Source of the DNA: Chlamydiia bacterium
Lineage (GTDB): Bacteria; Chlamydiota; Chlamydiia; Chlamydiales; GCA-2402025
Assembly (NCBI GenBank): GCA_030427725.1
Contig: JAUICV010000002.1
Span: 262,436 to 326,435 of the forward strand
DNA length: 64,000 nucleotides
Reading direction: 5' to 3'
The position numbers were made by a program, and so were the translations under genes. Positions 54,504 to 62,312 of this stretch are shown in pieces. Position 1 is the stretch's first letter. The number at the start of each line of letters is the position of its first letter. Below the pieces are notes generated by a model, which saw only the letters and a program-made list of their open reading frames with translations, was not told the DNA's origin and did no database searches.

Positions 54504-55616
54504 ATGAATATCGTGAAGAAAGTGTCACTCTCAGCAGCTGCATTAGCGTTATCTGCTGTAGCTTTTGCTGGGCCGGACTTAGATACTAGAGTGCAAAACT
54601 TAGAGAAGGATATGCACTTTGTAAAAACTAAAACAGTTAGTGGAACAACGGGAGCAAACACAGCATTAGCTAGACCAGAAGTTGAAGGCGAAGGTTTTTT
54701 TGTAAGCTTTGATATTCTTTTTTGGCAGGCAAAACTAGGTGGAGCAGAGTATGCTTACACAACAATTAATCGCGGCGATCCAGATTTTCCACTAGATGCT
54801 CGTATGAGAGAAGCTGAATTTGATTGGGACTTTGGTTTTAGAGCTGGAATTGGAGTCAATTTCGAACATGGCGGATGGGATCTCTATGCAAATTATACAT
54901 ATTTTAGCACAGATGGAGATTCTGCAGCAGGAGCTGGAAGTGGAGGAGCTGTTGTTCCAAACCAGGGGCTAGCTCAAATCATAGACTCTCTTGAGGAGCA
55001 ACATTATTTAGAGCATTGTACACGAGCAACAACTCAAGCATCTGTTGACTTTGATCGAATAGATCTTGAACTTGGTAGAAATTACTTTGTGTCTCATAAT
55101 TTATCACTTCGACCTCATTTTGGTTTAGCAACAGCTTGGATAAATATCGAGCAAACCTCTCGCTATACAGGAGGAGATGCTCTAGGAGTTAATACTGTAC
55201 ATGTAAGAAATAAGAATGATTTCTGGGGAATTGGTCCAAGAGCTGGAGTTAACACTAAATGGTATTTAACTAATGGTTTTAGTGTTTTTGGAATGGCTTC
55301 AGGATCTTTATTTTATGGATATCATCATACACAATTTAAAAACTGGTATTCAGCTAATGTAAATAATAGAGCTCTTCTAAGGGGAAGTATGCATAGATTT
55401 GCGCCAACAGCCGATCTGCAACTTGGTTTAGCTTATGACAAATATATCTACAACGATAAACAACATATTGGTGTTAGCTTAGGATACGAATGTCAATACT
55501 GGTGGTCAGTGAACCAAACGTTTTATAGTAACAATGCACTAGGGCCAAACTTTAAAAGATCTGATGAGAATTTAAGTTTTCATGGTATAGATCTTCATAT
55601 CCGTTGGGATTTCTAA
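54504..55616 (+). CDS. Lpg1974/MOMP-like outer membrane protein 4
   Basis: 370 residues. Signal peptide ending AVAFA-GPD, stem DLDTRVQNLEKDMHFVKTKT and GTTGANTALARPEV, barrel FFVSFDILFWQAKLGGAEYAY, FDWDFGFRAGIGVNF, YIYNDKQHIGVSLGYECQYWW and the C-terminal strand ending IRWDF. It is closest to OMP 5, sharing GPRAGVNTKWYLTNGFSVFGMASG. GAGAGGA lies 6 bases before the ATG. The two are a recent duplication differing mainly in loops. Confidence 0.87.
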   Translation: MNIVKKVSLSAAALALSAVAFAGPDLDTRVQNLEKDMHFVKTKTVSGTTGANTALARPEVEGEGFFVSFDILFWQAKLGGAEYAYTTINRGDPDFPLDARMREAEFDWDFGFRAGIGVNFEHGGWDLYANYTYFSTDGDSAAGAGSGGAVVPNQGLAQIIDSLEEQHYLEHCTRATTQASVDFDRIDLELGRNYFVSHNLSLRPHFGLATAWINIEQTSRYTGGDALGVNTVHVRNKNDFWGIGPRAGVNTKWYLTNGFSVFGMASGSLFYGYHHTQFKNWYSANVNNRALLRGSMHRFAPTADLQLGLAYDKYIYNDKQHIGVSLGYECQYWWSVNQTFYSNNALGPNFKRSDENLSFHGIDLHIRWDF

Positions 55617-55644
55617 AAAAGATCTAAGAAATTCCTTTGTGATT

Positions 55645-55678
55645 AAAGCGTAGACAGTTTGTGTCTGCGCTTTTTTTT
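55645..55678 (+). terminator. Intrinsic terminator of OMP 4
   Basis: 12-bp stem AAAGCGTAGACA/TGTCTGCGCTTT (one G-T wobble), then eight T residues. Confidence 0.9.
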
Positions 55679-55700
55679 ATCAAATTTTTATAGTCAAATC

Positions 55701-55729
55701 TTGTTTATATACTCTATCTTGTTTATACA
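55701..55729 (+). promoter_or_regulatory. Candidate promoter for OMP 5
   Basis: TTGTTT, 17-base spacer, TATACA, directly after the OMP 4 terminator and 87 bases before the ATG. Confidence 0.5.
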
Positions 55730-55815
55730 GTAAATCTAACACGAGGCTTTTTGATCTGTCTCTAGATCGAAAAAGCAATAAATTAAACATCATCATCGGA
55801 AAAGGAATGGTAGAT

Positions 55816-56910
55816 ATGAAAAACAAAATATCCGCACTTATGCTGGCTTTAGGTGTTTCTACGGTAGCTTTTGCAGGGCCAGATATCGATACGCGAGTAA
55901 AAGCTTTAGAGCAAGATATGCACTACGTCAAAACTAAAACAGCCAGTGGAACCATTGGAGCAAAAACAGCATTAGCTAGACCAGAAAATGAAGGAGAAGG
56001 TTTTTTCCTAAGTTTCGATGTCTTATTTTGGCAAACAAAGCTTGGTGGAACCGAATATGCCTATTCTTCAATTAATCAAGGGTCTGCAACTTTTCCAATT
56101 GATGGTAGAATGCGAGAAGCAGAATTTGATTGGGATTTTGGATTTAGATTTGGAGTTGGTGTAAACTTCGACCATGGTGGTTGGGATCTAAGTGCTAACT
56201 ATACATACTTTAGTACAGACGGAGATTCTGCGGTAAGTTCTGGAACAGGGGCTACAGTTATTCCTCTTCAAAGTGATATTTTTATTGTAGAAGAGCTCCC
56301 TTTTTACAACGCTGACAGAGCGACAACTCAAGCATCTGTTGATTTAGACCGTATAAACTTAGAGCTTGGAAGAGATTATTATGTGTCTCATAATTTATCT
56401 TTCAGACCACACTTAGGTCTTATGACGGCTTGGATTAACTTAAAGCAAACAACTAGATATACAGGTGGATCAGTATTAGGAGTTAATACTATTCATGTCA
56501 GACAAAAAGATGACTTTTGGGGAATAGGACCAAGGACTGGGGTTAATTCTAAATGGTATTTAACTAATGGCTTTAGCGTTTTTGGTATGGCATCAGGAGC
56601 TTTAGTTTATGGATTTCACCAGACTCAGTTTAAAAACTGGTACTCTGCAAACGTAGATAGAAGAATTCTTTTTAGAGGAAGCATGCACAGGTTTGCACCA
56701 ACAGCTGATCTACAAATTGGTCTAGCGTACGACAGATACATTTATAATGATAAACAACATATCAGCGTCTCTTTAGGATATGAATGTCAGTATTGGTGGG
56801 CATTAAATCAAAACTTTAAACTATCAGAGCAGTCTCTGCCAGAATTCGTTAGACAAAATGAAGATCTTAATTTTCATGGTGTAGATCTTCATATTCGCTG
56901 GGATTTTTAG
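55816..56910 (+). CDS. Lpg1974/MOMP-like outer membrane protein 5
   Basis: 364 residues from the ATG at 55816, which has AAGGA 9 bases upstream; the ATG at 55807 abuts that site and is unlikely. Signal peptide (MKNKISALMLALGVSTVAFA), stem DIDTRVKALEQDMHYVKTKT and GTIGAKTALARPEN, barrel FFLSFDVLFWQTKLGGTEYAY, FDWDFGFRFGVGVNF, YIYNDKQHISVSLGYECQYWW, and the C-terminal strand ending IRWDF. Near-twin of OMP 4. Confidence 0.87.
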   Translation: MKNKISALMLALGVSTVAFAGPDIDTRVKALEQDMHYVKTKTASGTIGAKTALARPENEGEGFFLSFDVLFWQTKLGGTEYAYSSINQGSATFPIDGRMREAEFDWDFGFRFGVGVNFDHGGWDLSANYTYFSTDGDSAVSSGTGATVIPLQSDIFIVEELPFYNADRATTQASVDLDRINLELGRDYYVSHNLSFRPHLGLMTAWINLKQTTRYTGGSVLGVNTIHVRQKDDFWGIGPRTGVNSKWYLTNGFSVFGMASGALVYGFHQTQFKNWYSANVDRRILFRGSMHRFAPTADLQIGLAYDRYIYNDKQHISVSLGYECQYWWALNQNFKLSEQSLPEFVRQNEDLNFHGVDLHIRWDF

Positions 56911-56933
56911 TAGTAAGTATATAATCACCTAAG

Positions 56934-56967
56934 AAAAACCGTCTTTTTATAAAGAGACGGTTTTTTT
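56934..56967 (+). terminator. Intrinsic terminator of OMP 5
   Basis: AAAACCGTCTTT/AAAGAGACGGTTTT hairpin followed by seven T residues. Confidence 0.88.
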
Positions 56968-57017
56968 GTAGTTTGTTGTTTAAAAGAAGTTTATATAAAC
57001 GTTTTTAGAAAAAATAG

Positions 57018-57254
57018 ATGTATTTAAATAGAAAATTCTTAGCAGTAGCTGCGACTTTAGTAGTTTTATCTTCTGTTTTTGCGGGACCAGATGTTGAAAC
57101 TAGGTTAAAAAAGTTAGAAGCAGACATGCAACATGTTAAAACAACAACACCTGACGGGACACTAGGAGCAAAGCTAGCTTCTTCTAGAACTGGCGAGATG
57201 GATTTTTTTGCAAGTGCTGACGTGCTTTTATGGCAAGCTAGAGTAGATTTCTAA
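57018..57254 (+). pseudogene. Deletion remnant of an Lpg1974/MOMP-like gene
   Basis: 78 residues. Signal peptide (MYLNRKFLAVAATLVVLSSVFA), the complete stem (DVETRLKKLEADMQHVKTTT, GTLGAKLASSRT) and the first barrel strand (FFASADVLLWQAR), then VDF and stop. The other array members also end in -DF or -SF, so a large in-frame deletion may have joined the first strand to the last. A terminator follows as for its neighbours. It could still make a short exported coiled-coil protein, but the barrel is gone. Confidence 0.75.
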
Positions 57255-57272
57255 ATTTTTACTTATAACAAC

Positions 57273-57304
57273 CAAAAGGGCGAGTTATTAATTTTGCCCT
57301 TTTG
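57273..57304 (+). terminator. Intrinsic terminator after the OMP remnant
   Basis: CAAAAGGGC and GCCCTTTTG, perfect 9-bp arms with a loop of about 14 bases. Confidence 0.75.
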
Positions 57305-57408
57305 TCTCTAATTCATCTTAAAAATATTTTTTTAATTTTTCTTTATCTAATATAGCATGTTTATATAATGAGGCTATGGATCCTTAATAAGGCTAAAAGC
57401 CATAAGCT

Positions 57409-58500
57409 ATGTATAGAATCTCTAAATGCATAATTCTTTGCGTTTTAGGTTTGTATACCGTCGACTTTGAAGCTCGTGAATTTGGACAGAGTTTTGATGA
57501 AAGGGTGACTTTTCTAGAAAAAAGAGTCGATAAGGTTATAACCAAAAATGAAACTCTTAAGACAGAGGTTCTTGAGACGACGACAGCACGCCCAGATCAA
57601 ACTGAAAAGCAGTGGTTTCTTAATTTTGATATTTTATATTGGCATGCCAAGGTTGGAGGGACTTCCTTTGCCTATTCAAATGAAAGAGCCTCTATAGATC
57701 TTCCAATTCAAGGTTATACAAAAAGAATTCCTTTCAACTGGGATTTTGGATTTAAAGTTGGAATTGGAAAGCATTTTGAGCATGATAAATGGAGCTCATC
57801 TTTAACATTTACCTACTTTAAATCTGCAGACGATGCTTCAATGAAAGGATCTCCACTCAATTCTATTACCCCACTAAAGGGGCCGTTTTCTCATTCTGTT
57901 AAAAAGGCAAAATCTGAGTACTATTTTGGATATTACAACTTAGATCTAGATCTTTATCGTCATTACTTCATAAGTCATGGAGTGTCTTTAAAACCTTCCG
58001 TTGGGTTAAAAAACACCTGGCTAGATCTTAACCAAGTTGTTAGGTATAGCGGTGGGGATATCCTTCAAGGTAACACAGCTCATACGAGAAGTGTATCAGA
58101 TATGTGGGCTATTGGTCCAAAGGCTGGGTTTGATTCTAACTGGTATTTAGGGAATGGATTTGAGGTGTTTGGTCTTTTTACAGCAAGCCTTATCTATGGT
58201 TACTTTCAGGTTTCAGAAGAGTCCAAAGTTACACCCTCTTCAAGCCAAGATTTTAGCATAAGAGATCGATTTCATAGGTTTGTTCCAAATGTAGGTTTTT
58301 ATCTAGGACTTGGATATGGAAGCTATTTTTATGACAATAAGTGCTTTATAGACTTAAAACTTGGTTATGAGTGTCAATATTTTTGGAGAGCCAATCAATC
58401 GCTTCGGCTTCAAACGTTCAACAATTCGTACCGGTATGACAATTTATCAGAAGATCTTTCTATACATGGTGTAACGTTTAAGCTAGGTATTGCTTTTTAG
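57409..58500 (+). CDS. Lpg1974/MOMP-like outer membrane protein 6
   Basis: 363 residues. Signal peptide (MYRISKCIILCVLGLYTVDFEA), a stem with a different sequence (FDERVTFLEKRVDKVITKNE), barrel WFLNFDILYWHAKVGGTSFAY, FNWDFGFKVGIGKHF, LDLKLGYECQYFWRANQS and a C-terminal Phe (FKLGIAF). It lacks the GTxGAKxAxAR part of the stem. Intermediate in divergence between OMP 1 and OMP 2-5. A TATAAT at 57364-57369 is a candidate -10 element. It overlaps acylphosphatase tail-to-tail by 4 bases. Confidence 0.85.
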   Translation: MYRISKCIILCVLGLYTVDFEAREFGQSFDERVTFLEKRVDKVITKNETLKTEVLETTTARPDQTEKQWFLNFDILYWHAKVGGTSFAYSNERASIDLPIQGYTKRIPFNWDFGFKVGIGKHFEHDKWSSSLTFTYFKSADDASMKGSPLNSITPLKGPFSHSVKKAKSEYYFGYYNLDLDLYRHYFISHGVSLKPSVGLKNTWLDLNQVVRYSGGDILQGNTAHTRSVSDMWAIGPKAGFDSNWYLGNGFEVFGLFTASLIYGYFQVSEESKVTPSSSQDFSIRDRFHRFVPNVGFYLGLGYGSYFYDNKCFIDLKLGYECQYFWRANQSLRLQTFNNSYRYDNLSEDLSIHGVTFKLGIAF

Positions 58501-58769
58501 TATTTTATATCAAAGCTTTCGAAAGAAGCCGTTGAATCTTTTTTTTCTATATCAACTCTAGTTATTCTCGCTGCGCCAGCATCTTTTTTTAAACTATCTA
58601 AAAACTCATTAATAAGTTTTTCAGGGCCTAGCGCTACTATTTTTACTGTCCCATCAGCTAGGTTTTTCACAAACCCTTTTATGGAAAATTGTTGGGCTCT
58701 TTGTTTGGTTGTTGCTCTAAAGCAAACGCCTTGAACAGTTCCTGAAACTATAATGTGATATTCTTTCAT
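58497..58769 (-). CDS. acyP: Acylphosphatase
   Basis: 90 residues. GTVQGVCFRATTKQRAQ is the acylphosphatase signature (GxVQGVxFR) with the catalytic Arg, and GFVKNLADGTVKIVALG holds the catalytic Asn. It hydrolyses carboxyl-phosphate bonds such as in acetyl phosphate and 1,3-bisphosphoglycerate. Last gene of the yggT-dus-acyP run, 6 bases after dus. Confidence 0.94.
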   Translation of the reverse strand: MKEYHIIVSGTVQGVCFRATTKQRAQQFSIKGFVKNLADGTVKIVALGPEKLINEFLDSLKKDAGAARITRVDIEKKDSTASFESFDIKY

Positions 58770-58775
58770 AAAAGG

Positions 58776-59771
58776 TTAACTAAAGGATTCTTTGGCCAAA
58801 TCAAACTCATCGAAGATCTTTTTTATTTCCTCAACGGTTTTAGATTTATTAATGGCTTCTCTTAGTTGTTTAGCATTTTTGAATTTTTTTAGATACCAGC
58901 ACCCAATTCTTCTCATGGAGAGAACAAATCTTCGATTATTCTCGTAATTTAGAGTGTAATCCATATGCTGTTGCAAAGTGGTTTTGTAAGATTCAAAATC
59001 AGGGGAAAAGTTTTGTCCATATTCAAGAAAATCTGTAATTGATTTTATAACCCAGGGAGCTCCCATGGTGGCTCTTGCTATTAAAATTCCATCACAATTT
59101 GTTTCATCGAAGATTTTTTTAGCGCTTTCACCACATGTGATATCGCCATTTCCAATCACTTTGATGTTTTTCGCAGCTTTTTTACAATCTGCTATAACTG
59201 ACCAGTCTGCAAATCCTTTATAGGCTTGAACTCTTGTTCTTCCATGAATAGTGATAGCTGCAGCGCCAGCATCTTCTGCTATTTTTGTGATTTGGACTGC
59301 ATTGATATCGTTAGAATCCCAGCCGGCTCTAATTTTTACAGTGACAGGGATTTGAACAGCCTTTTTGATTTCATGTAAAATTTCACCAATAATCTCAGGA
59401 GTCTTTAAGAGACCAGATCCACTTCCATCTTTAGTGACTTTATCGACAGGACACCCACAGTTTAGGTCTATAGAATCAAAGCCCAAATCTTCTAAGATCT
59501 TTCCGCACTCTGCCGCAAGTTTTGGTTTACTGCCACAGAGCTGAGCTCCAATAGGATGCATATCCTTATCATAGTCTAAAAGGCGATAAGTATTTGGATC
59601 ATGACGAATAAGGGCATCCATTTTCACCATCTCACAAAAATACAGACCAGGTCTATAAATTGAAGACATTTTCCTAAAAGGGTAGTCTGAACAACCAGCT
59701 AAAGGAGCGTAAAAAACATTGTTATCAAGAGTTAGTGAGCCAAGTGTTAAAGGCTTTACATACTTTTTCAT
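58776..59771 (-). CDS. dus: tRNA-dihydrouridine synthase
   Basis: 331 residues. FYAPLAGCSDYPFR (FMN-binding start), IDLNCGCPVDKVTKDGSGSGLL with the catalytic Cys, TVKIRAGWD, ITIHGRTRVQAYKG and VIGNGDI all match the Dus family (DusB-type). It reduces uridines in tRNA D-loops using FMN and NADPH. Overlaps YggT by 4 bases. Corresponds in position to CT644 (yohI) as I recall. Confidence 0.95.
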   Translation of the reverse strand: MKKYVKPLTLGSLTLDNNVFYAPLAGCSDYPFRKMSSIYRPGLYFCEMVKMDALIRHDPNTYRLLDYDKDMHPIGAQLCGSKPKLAAECGKILEDLGFDSIDLNCGCPVDKVTKDGSGSGLLKTPEIIGEILHEIKKAVQIPVTVKIRAGWDSNDINAVQITKIAEDAGAAAITIHGRTRVQAYKGFADWSVIADCKKAAKNIKVIGNGDITCGESAKKIFDETNCDGILIARATMGAPWVIKSITDFLEYGQNFSPDFESYKTTLQQHMDYTLNYENNRRFVLSMRRIGCWYLKKFKNAKQLREAINKSKTVEEIKKIFDEFDLAKESFS

Positions 59772-60022
59772 AGAATTCTAAGCACTATATATCTAAGAAA
59801 TTGCAAAGCAAAAAAACCGATCAAGGGGCTAAGATCTAAAACGCCACCAATTGGAGGTATGATCCGTCTAAAGAAATTTAGATAAGGGTCTGTATAATAT
59901 GAAATAAACCTCATAAATTTGTTGGATTGGAAATTGGGAAACCAAGAACCGATCACTCTAATTAAGAGCATGAAGATATAGAGGTTAAATAGTGAATTAA
60001 TAATGGATACTATAGCTGCCAT
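59768..60022 (-). CDS. yggT: YggT family membrane protein
   Basis: 84 residues, with two membrane segments. The first is LYIFMLLIRVIGSWFP; then YYTDPYLNFFRRIIPPIGGVLDLSPLIGFFAL is the YggT signature (DPYLxxxRRxIPPxGGxDLSP). The family is linked to osmotic tolerance and, in Gram-positives, to division-site genes (YlmG). Divergent from the PilM-like gene. Confidence 0.93.
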   Translation of the reverse strand: MAAIVSIINSLFNLYIFMLLIRVIGSWFPNFQSNKFMRFISYYTDPYLNFFRRIIPPIGGVLDLSPLIGFFALQFLRYIVLRIL

Positions 60023-60103
60023 AAATACATTTTTGATTTATACTAATCCTCATTGTAGCATGAAGCGAAAATAATCTAAACGATGATTCTTCCGGGTTTT
60101 TCA

Positions 60104-61648
60104 ATGTCAAAAAAAATTTTAGGGGTTGATCTAGATGGTTCAGTTCTCAAAATATCTCTCTTACAGAGGAAAAAAGATAAAATTTTACTTAGACAGGTAG
60201 AATTATTTGATAAAATCCAATCTTTTGAAAAGCTTATTTTAAGCTTAAGAAGTGAAGGGGATTTGTATATCGTATCTTCTATAAAGGCTTCTTCTGTCTT
60301 AACGAAAACGTTTCAAATTCCCTTAACAAAAAAAAGAGAGGTTGAGAAGGCCTTACCTTTTCAGCTAGAAGGCGCGTTTCCTTTTGAAGTTAGTGAAGCT
60401 TCAATAGCAACAAGATTTCATCGTTTAGCGAAGCAGACGAGCATAAGAGCCTTTGCCGTAACAGAAACTACATTGAAAAGTCACATTCAAGAATTTGGAA
60501 AAATTCAGCCCGATTTTGTAACTAGTGAAATAGTCTCTCTAGCGAAGACAGGGATGTTTTTAACTCAAAAAATGACACAGCTTTGCGTTCACTTAGGAGA
60601 TAGTAGCACTACATTTGTAGCAACAGCTAATGGGGATATTATTGCCTCGAGTAGCATTTCTTTGGGATATAAAGCGCTATATAAGGCTCTGACCGAAGAT
60701 TTTCATAATGATGCTACCGAAAGCAAAATAGATGAAGCATTAAAAGATCTTCAGTTAGAGAGCATAACTCAGGATGCCTTTCCTACTCTGCACCAAGTGG
60801 TGTTAACGTTTAAAAAAGAGTGTGAAAGATCAATTTATTATCTTCTGAACATGAAAGAAGGTCGTCAAATTGAGAGTTTTATTTTTACAGGACATCATGA
60901 AATTTTAGCTAAGTTTGCTGGTTTTATTGAAACAATTTTAGATATTAGCCTTAAAAACGAAGAAAAGAAATTTTCTGCTCAAGAAAATAAAATCCTCTCT
61001 TTTGCAATAGCTTTTGGAAGTGCCTTAGAAATTGTTCAAGAACCAAAACCTATAGAATTCAAGCAGGTAAAAAATCCAAGCCCTTATTTAGTATCTAAGT
61101 TGAAGAAAAACTTTATATGTTTTGTGAGTTTATCAGGGGTTTTGTCTTTGTTGTGCTTTGGAATAGGAACTTATTTTGTAAAAAATTATGAAAAGCATTT
61201 AGACAAAAAGCTTACAGCTTTAGCTGCTAGGTATGCGCACCAACATCCCAAAGTGCTCCAAAGTCTCTCGACTGGATCGCTGTCTTTTTATCAAAAATTA
61301 AAAATAGCTAAGAAAGCCTTTGGAAAATCTGTAAAGCCGAGTAGATTATATGATTCATTTCCTATGGTTAGCCAAACGATTGAAAATCTCTACGAGGTCA
61401 TTAGTGAAAAGGCAGGGATTGAGCTTCTTTCATTAGATTATGAGTTGAAGAAATACCCAGATTTGGATTCAGAAGAAAGTGAATATGAAGTGTACACTAA
61501 AATAGGTGTTCAGGCTGAATCAAAACAAATAGTAGAAGAGTTTAGAGATTGTATAAATAATATAGAAAGTTTCAGAAAAGCCTCAAATTTTAAACTAATA
61601 GCAATCAGTGGAAATCGGTATGAAATTGAGTTTACTAACATTTATTAA
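60104..61648 (+). CDS. PilM/GspL-like actin-fold protein fused to a PilN-like part
   Basis: 514 residues from the Met at 60104 (MSKKILGVDLDGSVLKISLL), placing the first actin-fold strand at the start; an ATG at 60083 is possible. Residues 1-330 look like a PilM/GspL ATPase-fold domain: KILGVDLDGSVLKI phosphate loop, KALPFQLEGAFPFEVSEA (the conserved ALxFQLxxxxPF block), CVHLGDSSTTFVA. Then one transmembrane helix (about 344-364, CFVSLSGVLSLLCFGIGTYFV) and a periplasmic region resembling PilN. It probably belongs to the inner-membrane platform of a type II secretion or type IV pilus-like machine. Followed by an overlapping membrane partner. Confidence 0.72.
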   Translation: MSKKILGVDLDGSVLKISLLQRKKDKILLRQVELFDKIQSFEKLILSLRSEGDLYIVSSIKASSVLTKTFQIPLTKKREVEKALPFQLEGAFPFEVSEASIATRFHRLAKQTSIRAFAVTETTLKSHIQEFGKIQPDFVTSEIVSLAKTGMFLTQKMTQLCVHLGDSSTTFVATANGDIIASSSISLGYKALYKALTEDFHNDATESKIDEALKDLQLESITQDAFPTLHQVVLTFKKECERSIYYLLNMKEGRQIESFIFTGHHEILAKFAGFIETILDISLKNEEKKFSAQENKILSFAIAFGSALEIVQEPKPIEFKQVKNPSPYLVSKLKKNFICFVSLSGVLSLLCFGIGTYFVKNYEKHLDKKLTALAARYAHQHPKVLQSLSTGSLSFYQKLKIAKKAFGKSVKPSRLYDSFPMVSQTIENLYEVISEKAGIELLSLDYELKKYPDLDSEESEYEVYTKIGVQAESKQIVEEFRDCINNIESFRKASNFKLIAISGNRYEIEFTNIY

Positions 61649-62264
61649 AAAATATTTCTGTTTGAAAACTCTTTTATCTAAAAGAAGCTTATATCAGAAT
61701 CCCCTTTCTATTTTGTGGGTTTTTGTGTTTATTGCTTCGCTTAATACTTTACTGATCTACAAACTATATCAAAAAAAACAGGACTTAGAGCTAGCCAATC
61801 GTCTCATAGACAAGCTTGAGGTAAGGGTTTGCAAAGGAGCTTTAAATAAGCAAAAAGAGGTCGATTATTTTGGGAGTTTAGAGGTTTTTTCAAATTCATC
61901 CATAGCTAAACCTACTTTGAAAGGAGAGCGTTTAGTTTTAGATGTTCTTAAAGGAGATAAATCTTTGAAAGGTAGTGATTTTGTAGCTGATCTACAGAAT
62001 AGACAAACAGCTAATGAGCCAAATCTTTTTCTTATTGAAGAAAAACAAGGATCGAAAATCACCCAGAAGCTAATTGGTATGAAAAGCTCTTTAAGTATGG
62101 ATAACGATGATTTGAAAAATTTTCTATCTTCAGTTGAACAAAACATATCCCCAAAAAGGCTTTTTAAGGAGTTTCATTTAAGTAAACAGTCTTATAGTGC
62201 AAGCTATGAAGTATTCGAAGTTAATGCCAAAATTTTAGAGAGGAAAAAAAGATCATACAAATAA
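61620..62264 (+). CDS. Single-pass membrane protein coupled to the PilM-like gene (PilO/GspM-like?)
   Basis: 214 residues from the ATG at 61620 (preceded by AGTGGA); GTG at 61608 also possible. One transmembrane helix (about 32-50, ILWVFVFIASLNTLLIYKLY), then a short coiled coil (KKQDLELANRLIDKLEVR) and a soluble periplasmic part with mixed strands. Start overlaps the PilM-like stop by 29 bases. One helix plus a periplasmic ferredoxin-like domain next to PilM/PilN is the PilO or GspM layout, but I see no decisive motif. Confidence 0.65.
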   Translation: MKLSLLTFIKKYFCLKTLLSKRSLYQNPLSILWVFVFIASLNTLLIYKLYQKKQDLELANRLIDKLEVRVCKGALNKQKEVDYFGSLEVFSNSSIAKPTLKGERLVLDVLKGDKSLKGSDFVADLQNRQTANEPNLFLIEEKQGSKITQKLIGMKSSLSMDNDDLKNFLSSVEQNISPKRLFKEFHLSKQSYSASYEVFEVNAKILERKKRSYK

Positions 62265-62312
62265 GATGTCTGTTATAATGCCGTCTTTGTTGTTTCTCTA
62301 GTATGGTATTTT

